Part shown: positions 43,111-56,500 of the stretch, in pieces
Layout of the letters: each line of letters starts with the position of its first letter
Numbering within the stretch: position 1 is the stretch's first letter
From: Boletus sp. NGJ
Lineage: Eukaryota; Basidiomycota; Agaricomycetes; Boletales; Boletaceae
Direction: 5' to 3'
NCBI GenBank assembly: GCA_019096195.1
Contig: JAGTXK010000139.1
Span: 62,001-126,000 of the forward strand
DNA: 64,000 nucleotides
The notes under the pieces: generated by a model
Database searches by the model: none
The model's input: only the letters and a program-made list of their open reading frames with translations
What the model was told of the DNA's origin: nothing
Translations under genes and position numbers: made by a program

Positions 43111-44704
43111 ATGTCGCTCGGATTACCACCAGTCTCCACCAGTCTCAAGTCCATCGCTCCCTTTCTTCAGCGCGCCGAAGAGCTCGTAGAGCGCGAACCC
43201 ATAGTCGCGTATTGGTGTATGTCCCGCCTCGCTTGCTCCGACACTTGCTGACCGCGACGTGCAGGTGCTTACTATGCCGCGCAGCTTGGCATATCCCTCA
43301 AAGCCCAAGACTCCAATTCCCGCAATCTTCTCTTGAACCTCCTTGATGCCCTCGAGCGTCTCAAGAGGGAGATCGGCCCAAATGACGCCATCGACATCGA
43401 GCCCGCTAGCGCTGCCTACGTCGAAAACTTTGCCTTGAAGGTGTTTCAAATGGCAGACGACGAGGACAGGGCTGGCAACCCATCAAAGTATCTTTTCGCT
43501 TTCCGTCGCACGAGCCAACATCTCACCCATACCCTGCCACAGGTCTACCGCAAGGAAGTTCTTGGCAGCTGCCAACTTCTTCGAAGTCCTTCGAGTTTTC
43601 CCAAAGGCTGACATCTCCGAATCGGTAGGACCCTCTCCAAACCGTCATCCGCACCCATTAACTCCCTTACAGACAGAAAGCAAGCTAAAGTACGCCAAAT
43701 GGAAAGCAGCGGATATTGCCAAAGCCTTCCGCGAAGGCAGACGACCAACTCCTGGGCCTGCAGGGTCTCAACTAAACCCTGACCTGGCATCTTCTCTTCC
43801 TTCATTGGATCAATTTGTATCGGAGCAGCATCCCCCGACACCACCAAAGCCCGTCCCTCGGGAACCATCTCCCACCAAGTCATCTTCTCGCTCCCCGAAG
43901 CGTCAATCCCCACCACCCGCCCTCCCCCCTGCAGATATCGACCGCGCGAACCGTCTCCCCATCCTCCCGGGACCAGGTAATCACGACAATGAAGGCCTTA
44001 GCCCTAGGTGCTGGAGCACTACCGCCACACCCGGGCTTGATTTAGCCAGAACCTCAGGACTCGAAAGTGTAGAGAACGCTGGGGGCAGCTCGGATGGCTT
44101 GAACAACTGGCACGAACATGTTGTCGAGCGAGCCACAGCCGAGGCCGGAAGCAGCGAGCTTAGGACCGCGTGGGTTAGCACCGAGATGGAAGGCGCACGC
44201 AGCGACGTCGAGGCCATCGAGGACACTGGTCTTAATGCGAACAGGGGTCGAGGCAGGGTACGATTCTCCCTCGACACCCCAGGTCAATACTCGCCTCCTA
44301 GATACGCATCTGCGTCCCCGCCATTCCATGCGCCGGACCTGTCCTCACCACCTCCCAGACTTTCTGAACTTCCACCGGGGTTCGTACCCACTGGAACACC
44401 ATCCTATCCACCAGCGGCTAGCTCAGAAACGTTTGGTTCCCCGAGATTAGGTGGTGCTTCATTTGTCGTGCCCCCCCCACCACCTCCTCCACATACGCCG
44501 ATCGTACTGCAGCCCGCGCTTGACTCCATCCATGTACCTGCATATCCACCTCCACCTCCACGAAAAGTAGAGCTCACGCCGAAAGTCATTGCAAAGGCAC
44601 AGAAACATTGTAGGTTCGCAATTTCGGCGCTTGATTACGAAGATACACAGCACGCGATCAGAGAGTTGAAAGCTGCGCTAGAGACTTTGGGCGCGTCAGT
44701 CTGA
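43111..44704 (+). CDS. VTA1: VTA1 (LIP5), VPS4 activator of the ESCRT pathway
   Basis: Cytosolic regulator of the AAA ATPase VPS4 in multivesicular-body sorting. Exons 43111-43216, 43265-43487, 43543-43624 and 43673-44704 give 480 residues. The N-terminal 150 residues form the MIT-type helical domain (LKSIAPFLQRAEELVEREPI, CAYYAAQLGISLK, ARKFLAAANFFEVLRVFPK, SKLKYAKWKAADIAKAFREG). A long Pro/Ser-rich linker follows, with proline runs near 44470-44560. The C-terminal VPS4-binding helices read KVIAKAQKHCRFAISALDYE and TQHAIRELKAALETLG, as in the family. The architecture, two conserved ends joined by a variable linker, is exactly that of VTA1. No anomaly was seen. Confidence 0.93.
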
Positions 44705-44982
44705 GGAGACTCTGCCACTGGTTGGGCTGGCTCCTATCTTAACATCTATATATTTATTTCAATGACCTGCTTCAACATCTGTGATGTGTATGTATGTCTC
44801 TTTGATTATTGACTCCTCCACACCAACGTTGTGTATGTGGGAGCACTACGATACGTGTCACTGTTACTTTTTTTCTCAATAGTCATCCAGTGTATAATTG
44901 ATGTACGATTGGCGGCAGATGCTGCAAAGTGAAATCAGAGTCAAAAGTAGCCGATTGCGAACATGCGGATGCCATTGAGCAT

Positions 44983-46557
44983 TCATCTGCTCAAGATTCG
45001 TGTAGGATTCAAATCAGCCGGACTCTCCACATGGGGGGCCCCCGGTATGATCGTCGGCAAAGCCGCCCGGGGTAAAACAGGGGGGACTATATGTTTAATT
45101 CCAGATGGGTCACTCGAATGTTCCGATGACATGGGAGGCGCCAGAGTCGATATCGGCGGAATAGGCGGAGAGAGAGATACAGTCGGAGGAGTGATTGAGT
45201 AGATAGCTTGGGATGGAGAGATGGACGAAAATGGAGACGATGACCGCCCAGGATACACATGGAGCGGAGCAGGAGAAGATGGCGCTGAAACATTTGATGG
45301 TGCGGACGACATGGTGTTTGTGCGGGACGGGGATATTGCAAGGTCGAATAACGGGGGAGGGAGTGCATGGAATGTTTTCAGAGCCGTCGAGAGGTCGTCG
45401 AGCTGTTTGGTCGGATGGAGAGCTCATGGTCAGGAGGCAAGATTGGGCGATGAACTCCTGGATGTACGAACCTTGTTCATAATACCACCGATGGCTGCCT
45501 TTCGCTGCGCAAACTGCTCCGCGAGTCTAGCAAACTCTTCGTCTCGCCTCTTCTTGCCATACCCGTGGATATCGTCCTCGTCCTCTTCATCATCATCCTC
45601 GTCATCAGAGTGGTCGGTGGAAATCTCGGAGACGGTTCCCCCTGTAGCACCACTTTCTGGTTCATGCTCCTCGGGCTCCTCGTCACCGACCGGCAAGGTT
45701 TGACCCCTTCTCGATCTCTCCCTGGATCCAGCGTTACCGCCTTCAGCCACGTTCACACTCGCAATCCCACCCGCGTGGGTGTTTCCCGAGCCCTTTCCAC
45801 CAACACCCTCCATGTCCGCGTGCATCGCAGCTATTTCAGCCTGAAGCTCCAAGATGCGCTCCAGACTGGTCCATAGGTTGCGGTCGTCTGTCGTAGGAAG
45901 GGGAGTAGCGGAAGACAGCTCCCCCGGGGTGGCTGTAGAAGATGAGATGGGGGTGTGCTCGCCAAGCTTGGCACCCGAAAAAGGGTCGTAGATCGTCAAT
46001 GTGGGACCAGGCCGCACGTTCGGCGAGGGAGCGGTCTGCATCGAGGGAGGCGGAGGCAGTGAGTCGGACGTCATCAGCGACACAGATGGTTGCGGCGCGT
46101 TCGAGGGCAGTGGTGGGGTAGCATGTACGGGGTCAGTCGCAGGTGGAACAGACATGCCAAATACTTGCGTGATGATGGCGTCCTGGGGCGTGAACAGGGT
46201 TCCTTCGGGGCGTTCTGGCGTAGAGACCCGTTTGGTGATCTGGGTGCTGTCAATGTCATGCTTAGCGTCCAGACTGGTTGGGGCGTAAGATGTCCTCGGG
46301 GTTCCTGCCTCCTTTTCTGCGCTACGAATCAGGCTGGGAGTGGGTGCGTAGACACTGGGGTCGTTGATATGTGCATGAACTTCGTCGAGTGGCACGCCGG
46401 ACGCCGAGGTCAAGTTGCGCGGTGTCTGCAAGTGGCTGTCGGTGGACCGGGAGACCGACGAGGCGTGGGCATCGTCGAGGGCTGGCGGTGGATTGGAACG
46501 TGTTTGTCGGGGCTGAGAGCGACGGCTCGACGTGCTACCAAACCACGAGTTCAACAT
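44983..46557 (-). CDS. Protein of unknown function, coiled-coil and acidic
   Basis: Not recognised. Two exons (45472-46557 and 44983-45402) give 501 residues. The first 220 residues are Pro/Ser/Thr-rich and look disordered. Around residue 230-255 is a helical stretch (NLWTSLERILELQAEIAAMH) likely to form a coiled coil. It is followed by a strongly acidic run near residues 310-335 (DHSDDEDDDEEDEDDIHGYG). A second helical stretch spans the intron: EEFARLAEQFAQRKAAIGGI, then MNKLDDLSTALKTFHALPP. The tail is Ser/Pro-rich again. The short conserved-looking helices suggest a scaffold or complex subunit, but no family can be named. It follows GNL1 on the same strand with 78 bp between the GNL1 stop and its start, so it may need its own promoter within GNL1. 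Confidence 0.7.
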
Positions 46558-46635
46558 CGCCTCCCACTAGACAAGAGAGAACAAGATACAACAAGTTTGG
46601 TCAATTCACCCGAGTTTCATTCATCTATTCAATAT

Positions 46636-49185
46636 TCAATGATCATCAATCCTTAGCGCCCCAAACCTTCCAAGATTCCCTCTACGAACAGCAGGCTTCT
46701 CCTCCTCCTCGCCCTCCTCCTCCTCCCCCCTATCCGATTCACCCGATGCAACCCTGATCCCGGTGTCCTCTGCTTCGCTCGACATTTCTTCCATCTCACT
46801 GTCTTGTTCCTCACTACCCTCTTCCTCGTCTCTGTCTTCGTCGATCTCAAGCTCGTCCCATGCGTGTTGCCGCACCCCGTCCCTGAGCCATATACCGTCA
46901 TCACCCGAAGCCAGACTGCCAGGAGGCCAGAATCCCCACGGAATCTTTCCTTCCGCGACCAGCCTCAGTACTGCGCAAATACACATCAGGTTGTCAACAC
47001 GACTCCGACTGGTGGATACCCACTTGCATTCCCAGCTCGATGTATGTCCGGCCTCCCAGCCTTGGCAGTGATCCATCCTTTCTTCTCTGCATAGGCGGTC
47101 ATGATGTCATTCGCTGTCCATCTTGGCGCATTGAACTGCACTTTGGTCTGTTCGAGGGTGCGCTGCCCTGGTCTCCAAGTGCGCTTATCTTCGACCAAAG
47201 TTGCATCGGTGAATGCAGGCTTAGAGGTTGACTTCATCTTCGAGGGAGACTTGCTGGACTGCGGGATTGAACTGTGATCGCTTGGGCGATGCAATCGTAA
47301 CGGTGGTATTGGATGCTGACGTTGCAAAGACAGGTGAAGTAGACAACGAAGGATGTGACAGTTCTAAAATCTGTTCCAGGGGGAGAAGCTGAGCAAGTTG
47401 GTGTACGCAAAAGGGCACTGCAGAGATCCGAGAGATAGGAAGGACGCCTGAAAGGACCTGTTCTTGGATATGCATACGGTGTCACCGGAAACGGAGAATG
47501 GTAGACATACTTGTATATCCATTGGTACGAATGAGGGCATCACGAGTCCCGGGCAGTCAACAAGGCGGACATCGGAGGTCCAAAAGAGAGTCTGAAAATG
47601 TTTTGTCTAGAGGTGGGACGATCAGAAGTGTGTGCACAAATGACAAACAGTGCGACCACACACCTTTCCAGGAGTTCGCGATGCGCGTACTCGTATCGTT
47701 CCAAATATCGCATTCAATAGAGACGATTTCCCTACGTTTGGTTGACCTGTGAAAGCACAAATTGAGTGAATAGCCCTCAATGAAGCGAGGGGTACCGTAT
47801 ACCAACAACTCCAACAGTCAGAAACTCGGGTTCTCTCCATTCGTGGGCGCTGTCCATTTGCTCCTCTTCATTGTCTGAGACCTCGGCATCATATCCTTCG
47901 TCAGACTCTGCTTCTTCTGTTTCATGTTTAGCGTCTTGGCCATTTGGGAGTGCAGCGCCACCGATAGCTTTCCCAACCAGCTTCCCTTTGGCTTTGAGGA
48001 CACCATCCCAGTCGATGACCCTCTTGACTCTAGGTCTCCATTGATCAATCCTCCGTAGTCGTTCTTCCTCACTTTCCCCCGTTCGTGGAGCCGTCACCCA
48101 CTGAGGAGGCTGGAGCAGCTGTTCGTGCGCCTCCCTGAGTGCACGGACCAGTCTTTCCCTGAAAGAACCCGGTAGATGTGGTTCGTACCGAGTGGGTCCT
48201 TGCTCGACTATGAGGGATGGTTTTGGTGCATACGCCTCGACTGGGACAACTGGTACACCGGGATAGTTGGCGTTGAGAAAAGACGTCCAAGACGCAGTAC
48301 GCGCAGGGCCAGAAATGTCCACCTTGGTTAGGACGATGATGATGTGTGGAGCTTTGAAATTTGAGGATTTTTTCGAGCGCGGACCGGGGTCATTCTGCGA
48401 AGACAAAGAGGTGGGAATATTGAGGTATGCGGAGAGTGAAGCAGGGAAATGTAGCGGTGGACAACGGGAGTCAAGCAACATGAGAAGGACCTGGGATATT
48501 TCTGTGACGCGCCAGCTGTTGTGTCCGATGGAGGGATGTATCGTGTTCGGGTATCTCAGTCTCTGGGAGATGAGCAGGGTGGATCAGCTTACAACTGTCT
48601 CCAAACCTCGATGTTTCTTTCAAAGTGAGTGGGCGGGTGGGGCATCGGGCGAGTCTCGGAATCGTTGACGGGATCGCGCGCGGGATCAGCAGAGGGGATC
48701 GTCTGATCAGTCGATGGGGAGGCATTCAATGCGCGTCGCCATTGCTCGACGAGCGCATCCTGCTGGGCGAGCCAGGTGCGGAAGTAAGCCTGTTCGTTTG
48801 CGTCGAGCTCGTCCTTGGACATCTGGTACCTCCACTTGGGCCGGTTTGGCACGGAGAGTGGAGGCAGCTGGGACGCTGGTGCGGTTGGCGTGATCCACTC
48901 GTGCCTAAGCACTGTGAGGTCACTCGAGATGGGTCTGCTGAGGACGATGGACCCGGCCAATGCTCGGGTGTCATCGAGAAAGCTCTTGTCGAGCTTGACA
49001 AACTGGCTCTGGAGGTTGCGTGCGTTCCTTGCGGCCTGGTCCGCTGCGAGTCTGGCGTCTGACGTCTGGCGGGTTCTCTTCTTGCGTTTTTTGGGCTGTT
49101 CTGAGGGCAGAGGGGCATCGCCGCGTTTAATTGCGCGCTTGAGCTTGAGCTGGGCCTTTCGTTGTTTTCCCGAGAGCGGCGGCAT
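46636..49185 (-). CDS. GNL1: GNL1-like circularly permuted GTPase
   Basis: Homologue of human GNL1 (HSR1), a YlqF/YawG-type GTPase with permuted motifs, probably nucleolar or ribosome-linked. Several minus-strand exons; the first runs 48593-49185. In order: a basic N-terminus (KRAIKRGDAPLPSEQPKKRK), KWRYQMSKDELDANEQAYF, HFERNIEVWRQFWRVTEISQ, then the G4 motif LTKVDISGP, later the G1 motif GQPNVGKSSLLNAIFG, switch SRTPGKTKHFQTLFW and the G3 motif DCPGLVMPSF. G4 before G1 and G3 is the expected permutation. The C-terminal part has TAYAEKKGWITAKAGRPD and ends in an acidic tail, as in human GNL1. It is divergent from the AIFM2-like gene, with 134 bp between start codons. Confidence 0.9.
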
Positions 49186-49270
49186 ATGAGTGGACGCTGA
49201 GGAGGATATCCCGGTGGCAGTGGGAATTATTACGAGTCTGTATCAGTCAGGCTGTTGGCAGTTCGCCCAT

Positions 49271-49284
49271 TATAATTATAAAAA
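49271..49284 (+). promoter_or_regulatory. TATA-like region upstream of the AIFM2-like gene
   Basis: An AT-rich run, tataattataaaaa, ends about 35 bp before the ATG at 49320. It lies in the 134 bp spacer shared with GNL1. A core promoter role is inferred from position. Confidence 0.4.
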
Positions 49285-49319
49285 GTCGACATGTCGCCGT
49301 CCTTGAGTCAGTTTAACAA

Positions 49320-50656
49320 ATGTCCTCCAAGAAAAACGTTGTCGTCGTTGGTGCTGGCTACGCCGGAATAGCCGTCGTCACCGCCCTCACCGCCAAGCTT
49401 GACTCGTCCAAGTACCATATCGTCCTCATCAACCCCCTTCCATATGCCATACCCCTCCCTGCAACCCTGCGTCTCGTCGTCAGCGAAGCTGCCAAGCTTG
49501 AACAGACCGCACTTGTCCCTCTCGACAGGCTCTTCAAGAAAGGCAACGGCGAGACCAGAGTCGGCGTCGTCAAGTCTATCGAGCTCAAGGACGCCCAGTC
49601 TGGCGGGCAAGTCGTGCTGGAAAGCGGCGAATGCATCCCATACGAAATCCTCGTCATTGCCTCGGGCTCCAAGTGGAAAGGGCCCATCAACTTCCCTCTG
49701 CAGGAAAGCGATGTATTACCCCATATCCACACCTGGCGCAGCAAGTTTGCCAATGCCAAGCACGTCATCATCGCTGGTGGTGGTGCGGTCGGTATCGGTC
49801 AGTCGCACATGTTTGTCCGCCTTGTTTCCTTGCTTACTCTTTCCCATAGAACTGGCCGGTGAACTCAAAGACGAGTACCCAGTATGTCTCACTTGTTTCT
49901 CACACATATGTCTTCTGATTCGTGTCGTAGGACAAGAAAGTAACCATCGTTCAGGGCGACCGCCAGCTTCTCAACAGTACCTACCCGGCTTCTCTCCGCC
50001 AGGGTCTCGCAACCCGTCTCTTTGTCCGTGGCGTCGAGTTGATTTTCAACGAGCATGTAGACTCTCTTCCCGAGGAAGGCAGCGTTGGCCTTGTCACCCG
50101 CAAAGGAACGAAGATAGCCGATGCGGACCTCGTTGTACGTGTTCCCCGAGTCTTACGCATTGCATCCAGCTGAGCCTTGCACGAATGCAGATCTCGGCTC
50201 GTGGCCCGTCTCCAAACACAGCGTTCGTCGCCTCCCTGGGCTCATCATCGCTGTCTGCGTCTGGCTTCATCAAAGTAAAACCCACCCTCCAGCTGGTCGA
50301 TTACCCCCGTATCTTTGCGGCAGGCGATGTCATTGAGTGGGCCGAGCAGAAACAGGCGGCCAAGGTCGCCTCCCATGCTGGGGTGGTTGTCCAAAACGTA
50401 CTGAATGTGCTCGCGGGCAAGAGTGACGCTTTAATGAACTACCAGGGGAGCGCTGAGATGATCGTCATCACGAACGGCAGGGTGAGCAGACATTGCTGGC
50501 TGCTCTGGGACTTGCTAACACACGGACTGACTCCAGAACGGTGGGATGGGTTATTTCCCATTCATCGGTGGATTTACGCTGGGAGACTTTTGGACGAAGC
50601 TGTTGAAGTCGCGAGGGCTGCTGGTTGGCATGTTTCGGTCGAGTTTGGGATATTAG
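49320..50656 (+). CDS. AIFM2/FSP1-like FAD oxidoreductase
   Basis: Flavoprotein of the AIF-related AMID class; relatives reduce quinones with NAD(P)H. Exon 1 begins MSSKKNVVVVGAGYAGIAVV, the FAD-binding Rossmann motif. The second dinucleotide fold is seen at AKHVIIAGGGAVGIELAGEL, split by an intron of about 50 nt near 49800. Later come LVTRKGTKIADADLV, TAFVASLGSS and the FAD contact FAAGDVIEW, followed by KQAAKVASHAGVVVQNVLNV. The last exon ends GFTLGDFWTKLLKSRGLLVG and FRSSLGY. The protein is about 370 residues, close to family size. The first 20 residues show no mitochondrial presequence. Exon borders between 49.85 and 50.55 kb are short introns and were followed by family match. Confidence 0.85.
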
Positions 50657-50842
50657 GAATGTGTTTGTGTTTCACGGTAGTCAATAATAATAGTAATATC
50701 TTGTTCGCGACCAGGAACACTTTCCGCCGGTTGTCGCCGCCTGTTGACGCTGAAAGCAAGTTCAAGTCGTCTTAGCACCCTTCGCTTCGACGGCCCCATC
50801 CCACGCCGCTGAATCCCTTGGATTCATTTGCTGACGTTTCAT

Positions 50843-53131
50843 ATGAGTCTCGGATTTCTTCCCTTCCACCCATTCCCCCTCATGCCCGTCGTAGCACTTC
50901 CCCGCCCGCTCGATCCCATCTCGGGCGGTCGGCGTGTGCTCCCCAGGAACAAGGATTTCTTGAACAAGCATGGTCATAGGCACCATTCATTTGACCCAGA
51001 AAAGGCCCCATATCCGTTGAGCTACGACAGGCAGGTCCTGGAGCTGTGAGTGAACCTGCTACCACCCTTGTCGAGCAACTCGCTCAGCATATGCCTTTCC
51101 ATCCCTGGCGTTGCAGCGAGAGCATGGACCTCAGCTTCATCTTGCGCATGACAAAATCAGTCTCGTTTGCCTCCTTTTTGGACGGCTCACCACGACGCTC
51201 GCTTGATCTGGGATGTGGTGTATGTTTTTGCTTGCACTCTAGGCGCCCCCCTCCTGTCTTTACCTCACACCTGACGGTATCGTGCCGACCACTCACATCT
51301 CTCTTCTTTCTTTGTAGGGCGGCACGTGGGTTCTCGAGGCTGCCAAAGAATGGCCAGATTGCCACTTCGTACGTAGGATTTTCTGAGATCGTGTCCTGAA
51401 ATTTCATGTGCTATCTTTAGGTTGGATTCGACCTTGTCGATGTGCAAATATCCCTGTCGCTATTAGAACCAGGCATCGCCAGCCGCATAACTTGGGTGCA
51501 CGGTAACTTGTGAGTATCCCTTCGGGGCATGCATTAAACCAGTCCGAGGTTGCCTGACATGTCACAATTCCTTAGTTTGACGACAAAACTGCCCTTTGAC
51601 GACGACGAATTCGACCATGTTCATATGCAAGGTCTAGGTAGGGGCATCCCTGAGAACAAGGTGAGTGTCCCCCACCATTAGGCTCTTGCGTTCGTTTGCG
51701 TTGTGGGGTACCTTCTGACATGGCATTTTTCTGCGTGCCCTGTCTATCCGTAGTGGGGGGTATTACTTGAAGTAAGTTACACGGTACTCTCCCATAGATC
51801 ACGGATGCTCATGAGTCTCGCTAATGATAGGAGGTCAACCGAGTTTTGAGTCCAGGTGGTGTCGTGGAGGTGATTGAACATGGTATGTCTTCCCCTCGTC
51901 CCTAGTGATGCCCAACAATTATCTCCGTTCAGATATCATGTTTCCCACCCTTCCACGTTGGTTCACAGCACCTCTCCGCGTACGCAATAAACGGTCTGAC
52001 TCCATCCACCATCCTAACGGCCACCGGGGAGCAACGCCGCCGCCGCCATTGACCGACTCGAGACCACTACCGCACGATCATGTATTGCTTGAAAGCTTGT
52101 ATTATGGTGTGTTTGAGAATCGATTTATCAATTTACGACCTACTGGTGGGCATCCCCTTTCCTCTGTTGTGACTGGTGTATTAATCAGACACAAGCTATC
52201 CTTCCCATCCACTTTACGTCCAACTTTCGACAAGTGATCTCTGCACCCCTCGTGTATTTCCGTATGCCTGCGATTCCACCCCTACCTGCGCTCCCACAAC
52301 CCTCTACTAGCCAACGCGTTGCTAATGGGCGGAGACGTGGATAAATCAGAGGCAGGCTCCCTGCCGTCAACTTCATCTGACTTGCCGACCCTCCGACCTA
52401 ACTCTGTTTCCTTTTCCTCAACAGAATCAAGACGAACCAGCCACTCCGAATCAACAGAGAAGTCCTCTCTGTTCGACCAGAGCTATTCCATATCGGACGC
52501 GAACACCCAGCTGACGAGTGTTTCTGGTGAACCCCCCTCCCCTAGGTCCCCCAAGACGGTACAGAGCACAAAGTTGCCACTCTATGTTATCGACTGGTCG
52601 TCTGCTGAAAGCACCATGGGCAGTGGCTCCAACTCCCGTTTTCTCATACCATTGCAGGAAGTTGACAAGCTGAACGAGACCTCACTTGCAATGCATCTTT
52701 ACTGGAGCTACCAGAGTGTGCTTGCTTGTCAAGAATCGATGTGGGAAGAACTTGTGGATAGGATGAGAAATCGACCCGACGAGCTGAGGGAATTGGGATG
52801 GGAAAGTGATCTTGAGTTGAATGAGTTGGAGAGTAGGACCAAGTTTGAGGTGTTAGTTGAACGGTATACGCAGTGAGTCTGGGATTCCCTGCGTTGACCT
52901 TGTGGATGCTGAGAGGAATGCAGAGATATGCAAGCGCGGGTGTCGCTCTGGTGTTCGCTGGCAGAGTTGGGGTGGCCAGTACCTCCACGTGAACCACTAT
53001 CAAAGGCTGAACTCGTGGAGGAGGAACGGTTACATCATGCCATGCTCGAGGCGAGACGATATGCAAGCGAAGATGACCTACAAACATATTGTCGCTCCGT
53101 CCGCTCTTTCGTGGGTTCCAAAAGCTGTTGA
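50843..53131 (+). CDS. SAM-dependent methyltransferase, class I
   Basis: Likely class I methyltransferase of a basidiomycete family with unknown substrate. At least eight exons. The N-terminus is polar (PRNKDFLNKHGHRHHSFDPE, SYDRQVLEL). The SAM-binding motif I is rebuilt across an intron as SLDLGCGGGTWVLEAAKEWP, followed by FVGFDLVDVQISL, then LPFDDDEFDHVHMQGLGRGI and EVNRVLSPGGVVEVIEHD, which are the expected motif II/III positions. A Ser-rich insert of about 150 residues (52.35-52.6 kb) precedes a C-terminal helical part (SLAMHLYWSYQSVLACQESM, ARVSLWCSLAELGWPVP). The last intron (from 52875, GT donor) joins RYTQ to DMQARVSL. The start at 50843 is the first ATG of its frame; an upstream exon is possible. 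Confidence 0.72.
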
Positions 53132-53534
53132 TCTGACCCCATCGCATCCGTTCTTTCTATCCGCCGGACACCACCTCCCTGCACCACACTGCGAGTCCTT
53201 TATGCAGGACCACATACCTTGATGACATGATACCTCACCAAACGAAGTGACTTGATCGGGCGCTTTTGGACTGTAGCAATGCATTTTATTCTCTATGTAT
53301 TTCCACGTGTTCTGCTTGCTTGTGCTGTTGTCGTATAGATACGATTCAATGAGACGAATTGAACGCCCTTCTCTGTAAGCAAGCACCGAATGTCTTCGGT
53401 TCTTGCATATGGAGAAGGTGGGTGTATCGATACCAAAAAAAAAGCAGAAAAAAAACATGTCCTGATTTGAACCGTCGGGGAGTGCCGAGTGAGTGGCTGA
53501 TGCATTTTTCGTTGGCGGGGAAGGATTTGGCCAT
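53132..53534. other. Intergenic, methyltransferase to WDR75
   Basis: About 400 bp between two plus-strand genes. It contains A-runs at about 53430-53455 and no coding signal. Confidence 0.4.
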
Positions 53535-56500
53535 ATGCCAGCACGCAAGCCAAAGGCGAGCACGTCCAGCGCCGTTGCTGCAGAGACATCGCAGCATGCA
53601 ACGGACAACACTGCGCACGGACCACCGATGCCCACCAACGAGTCCGGACACCCACCACCCCGACGATGGCGCTGGTCCCCGCTCACTGATTCCAGCACCA
53701 GCTCACGCCCTCCCATATTCACTAGAGACGGCAGGTGCGTCTTCTTTCCGTGCGATATCGACCCGTGTGCGACCCCATCTCTAGCCACTTCTTCTCCATC
53801 GTTGGCTCCGCTATCAAAATCCATTCGACGACTTCCGGAAAGATCATATCTACGCTACCCGGATCCCGGGATGATGGCCACACGGACGTCATCACCTCCG
53901 CAGTCCTGAGCCCTCAGAATGCGTTCCAGCTAATCACTGCATCGTTGGATGGAACTATCAAGATTTGGGACTTCCTTGAAGGCGTGCTTTTGCGAACTAT
54001 TGGCCTTGATCAGTCTATACATCACGTGTGCACCCACGAGAAAATCAAGGACCATCTTTTCGTGGCCGCAGTTAAGAACAAGAACAGTAAAAGTTTATGT
54101 GAGTCTTTCCAAGGGTCTTTTAGCTGGCATTTGTTCATCTTTCTTAGCACAAGACCCCCCACTGGTAGGTCACACCGACAACCCCCAGCACGAGAGCTGC
54201 ATAGTGCTCCGGGTGTCTCTCAAAACCCAAGGTACGAGTAGCCCCGACAAAGCTCAGAAGCCATCCCAAGTCGTACCGATCGGGAAAGCGAGGTCGACAG
54301 CCGGCCTCGCAATCTCTGCCAGTGGTGAACGATTGATCGCCATCGCCGGACACAAAGGCATACGTTGCACAAATCTCAAATCTCAAGTCAGGGTTCACCA
54401 AATTTGTATCCCCGGAGCTTCTCACCTGTCTTGCTGTACACCCGTTCGAAGACTACTTTGCAACTGGCGATGCCAAAGGTGTCGTACGACTATGGTATTG
54501 TCTAGATCCCAAACTTGTCAAGGTAGTGGGTGTGGAAAAGAAATCTCAGACGTCAACACTTCATTGGCACGCTCATGCGGTCTCTTCTGTCGCTTTTACC
54601 ACCAATGGGGCATATCTGCTGAGCGGTAGCGAAGAGTCCGTCCTGGTCATATGGCAGCTGCATTCCGGTAAACGCGAATTCGTCCCTCGAGTTGGTTCTC
54701 CGATAAAAAACATTGTTGTCTCCCCGCCGAGAGTGACGGAGGAAGAGTATCTTTTGGGGCTCGCGGATGCTAGCTATGCATTTGTAAGCTCGTCCACGCT
54801 CAAGCTTTCACGCGTTTTCGCCCGAATAAGATTAGGTATACTTGCATTTTATATATGTCTGAGGTACGACGTCTCACAATATCACAGATCCCTTTGTATC
54901 GAATTCCTGGCCATCCTCATCCTCTGCACCCCTCGCCTTCCATCAGCCCTCAGAAACCCTTATCCTTCCCTCTTCTCACCCTTCCTCTCTCCAAACATAC
55001 TCTCCCTCCAGCTTCACCCTCATAGCTGAACTCGAAGTCTCACCTTCAAATCGCGTCTCCAGACGCGAGGACAAGGTACTCGAACCTTCACGTGTTGAGC
55101 GAGCCGTCATTTCTTCCAACGGCGAATGGATGGCTACGATCGACAGGCGTGAAGGCGATGAATCTTTCCGTGGCGAGATATACCTCAAACTCTGGTTCTG
55201 GGATAAAAAGACAACATTTTGGATATTGAATACAAGGATTGATCGACCGCATGGATTGGCAAAGGTTACCTCCTTGTCGTTTCGTCCAGGTGTGGAGGAT
55301 GTACAGGTTGTGACCACTGGGGAAGACGGGAATGTGAAGGCATGGCGAATACGAAGGACGAAGAACAAGAAGGGGAAGTGAAGAAGGTGAGCATTCTCAT
55401 TGGGCCGCCAAGACTACAAAATAGACCTTGATTACACAACCTGCAGTTTCGTGGACATCAAGATCGAGTTTTAGTCTCAGGTCAGATATCCCTAGACACA
55501 CGTCGTGGTCGCCCGATGGATCTCTCTTGGCTGTTCCAATTGGCAGCTCCGTCGTACTCTACGATCCCAATACCAATGCTACCCAGCAATCATTTGTTAT
55601 CCAAGAGTGCCGTCAACCTTCTGAAGCCCACTTCATCGGCTGGAGTGGGCGGTACTTGGCTGTCATGGGAGGGGTAGACTTGGTTGTTTGGGACGTTGTT
55701 TCTCAGTCAGGTACTTTCCTGTCCAAACCACTGCTGCACGATATTGACAAACCTTCGTCCAAGTAACCTGGCACCTCAAAAATAGACATCGTTACAACAT
55801 GGTTATGTCGCATCCCTATCATGATACCTTCATCACTATTCATTCCACTGCCAGAGATTCAACGTCGTCTTTAGTCACACTGTTTCGTGCCACCTCTCCC
55901 ACTCCGCTAATGGAATACACCCTTCCATTCGGTATTCTCAATATCGCCTTCTTTTACCAACCATCACTCCCATTTTCTAGCGATTTCTCGCTAGTAGCTC
56001 TGACGCACAAATATGGCGTTGTTGTCATGGGGGACGACTTCATGCTCCCCGAAGACCCTGGAGCGTCTGCCAAGGCGCTTCGAAGACATCCTCCCGCACC
56101 CCGAAGATCGTTATTCGAAGAAATGTTCGGTGTTCCTGCCATCGCGGGTCTGTCGAATTCAAATGAACAGACCCGGGAACCAGCGACGGATCTCGGGTCA
56201 GGTGGTGGTGTTGTGGTACCTTGGAGAAGTAGTGACACCACTAGCTTCTTCGATGCGCCCTCGCATCTTATGCCGCCTATAGAGACGTTCTTCGAGCCTC
56301 TGATTGATTCCTTCTTGAGACTGCGAACCACGGATGATGAGATCCCTGCTGCACAGACGGAGGACGGGATTGCTGAAATAGAGGACGATATGCCAGTTGA
56401 TAGTGTTCAGGAGACCGACCCTGTCAACGCGTCAGTGGTGTCTAATGAAGCAGTTCTCGGGGTGTTCGTGCCACTGTTCAAAGAGATGGCAGGTATGTCT

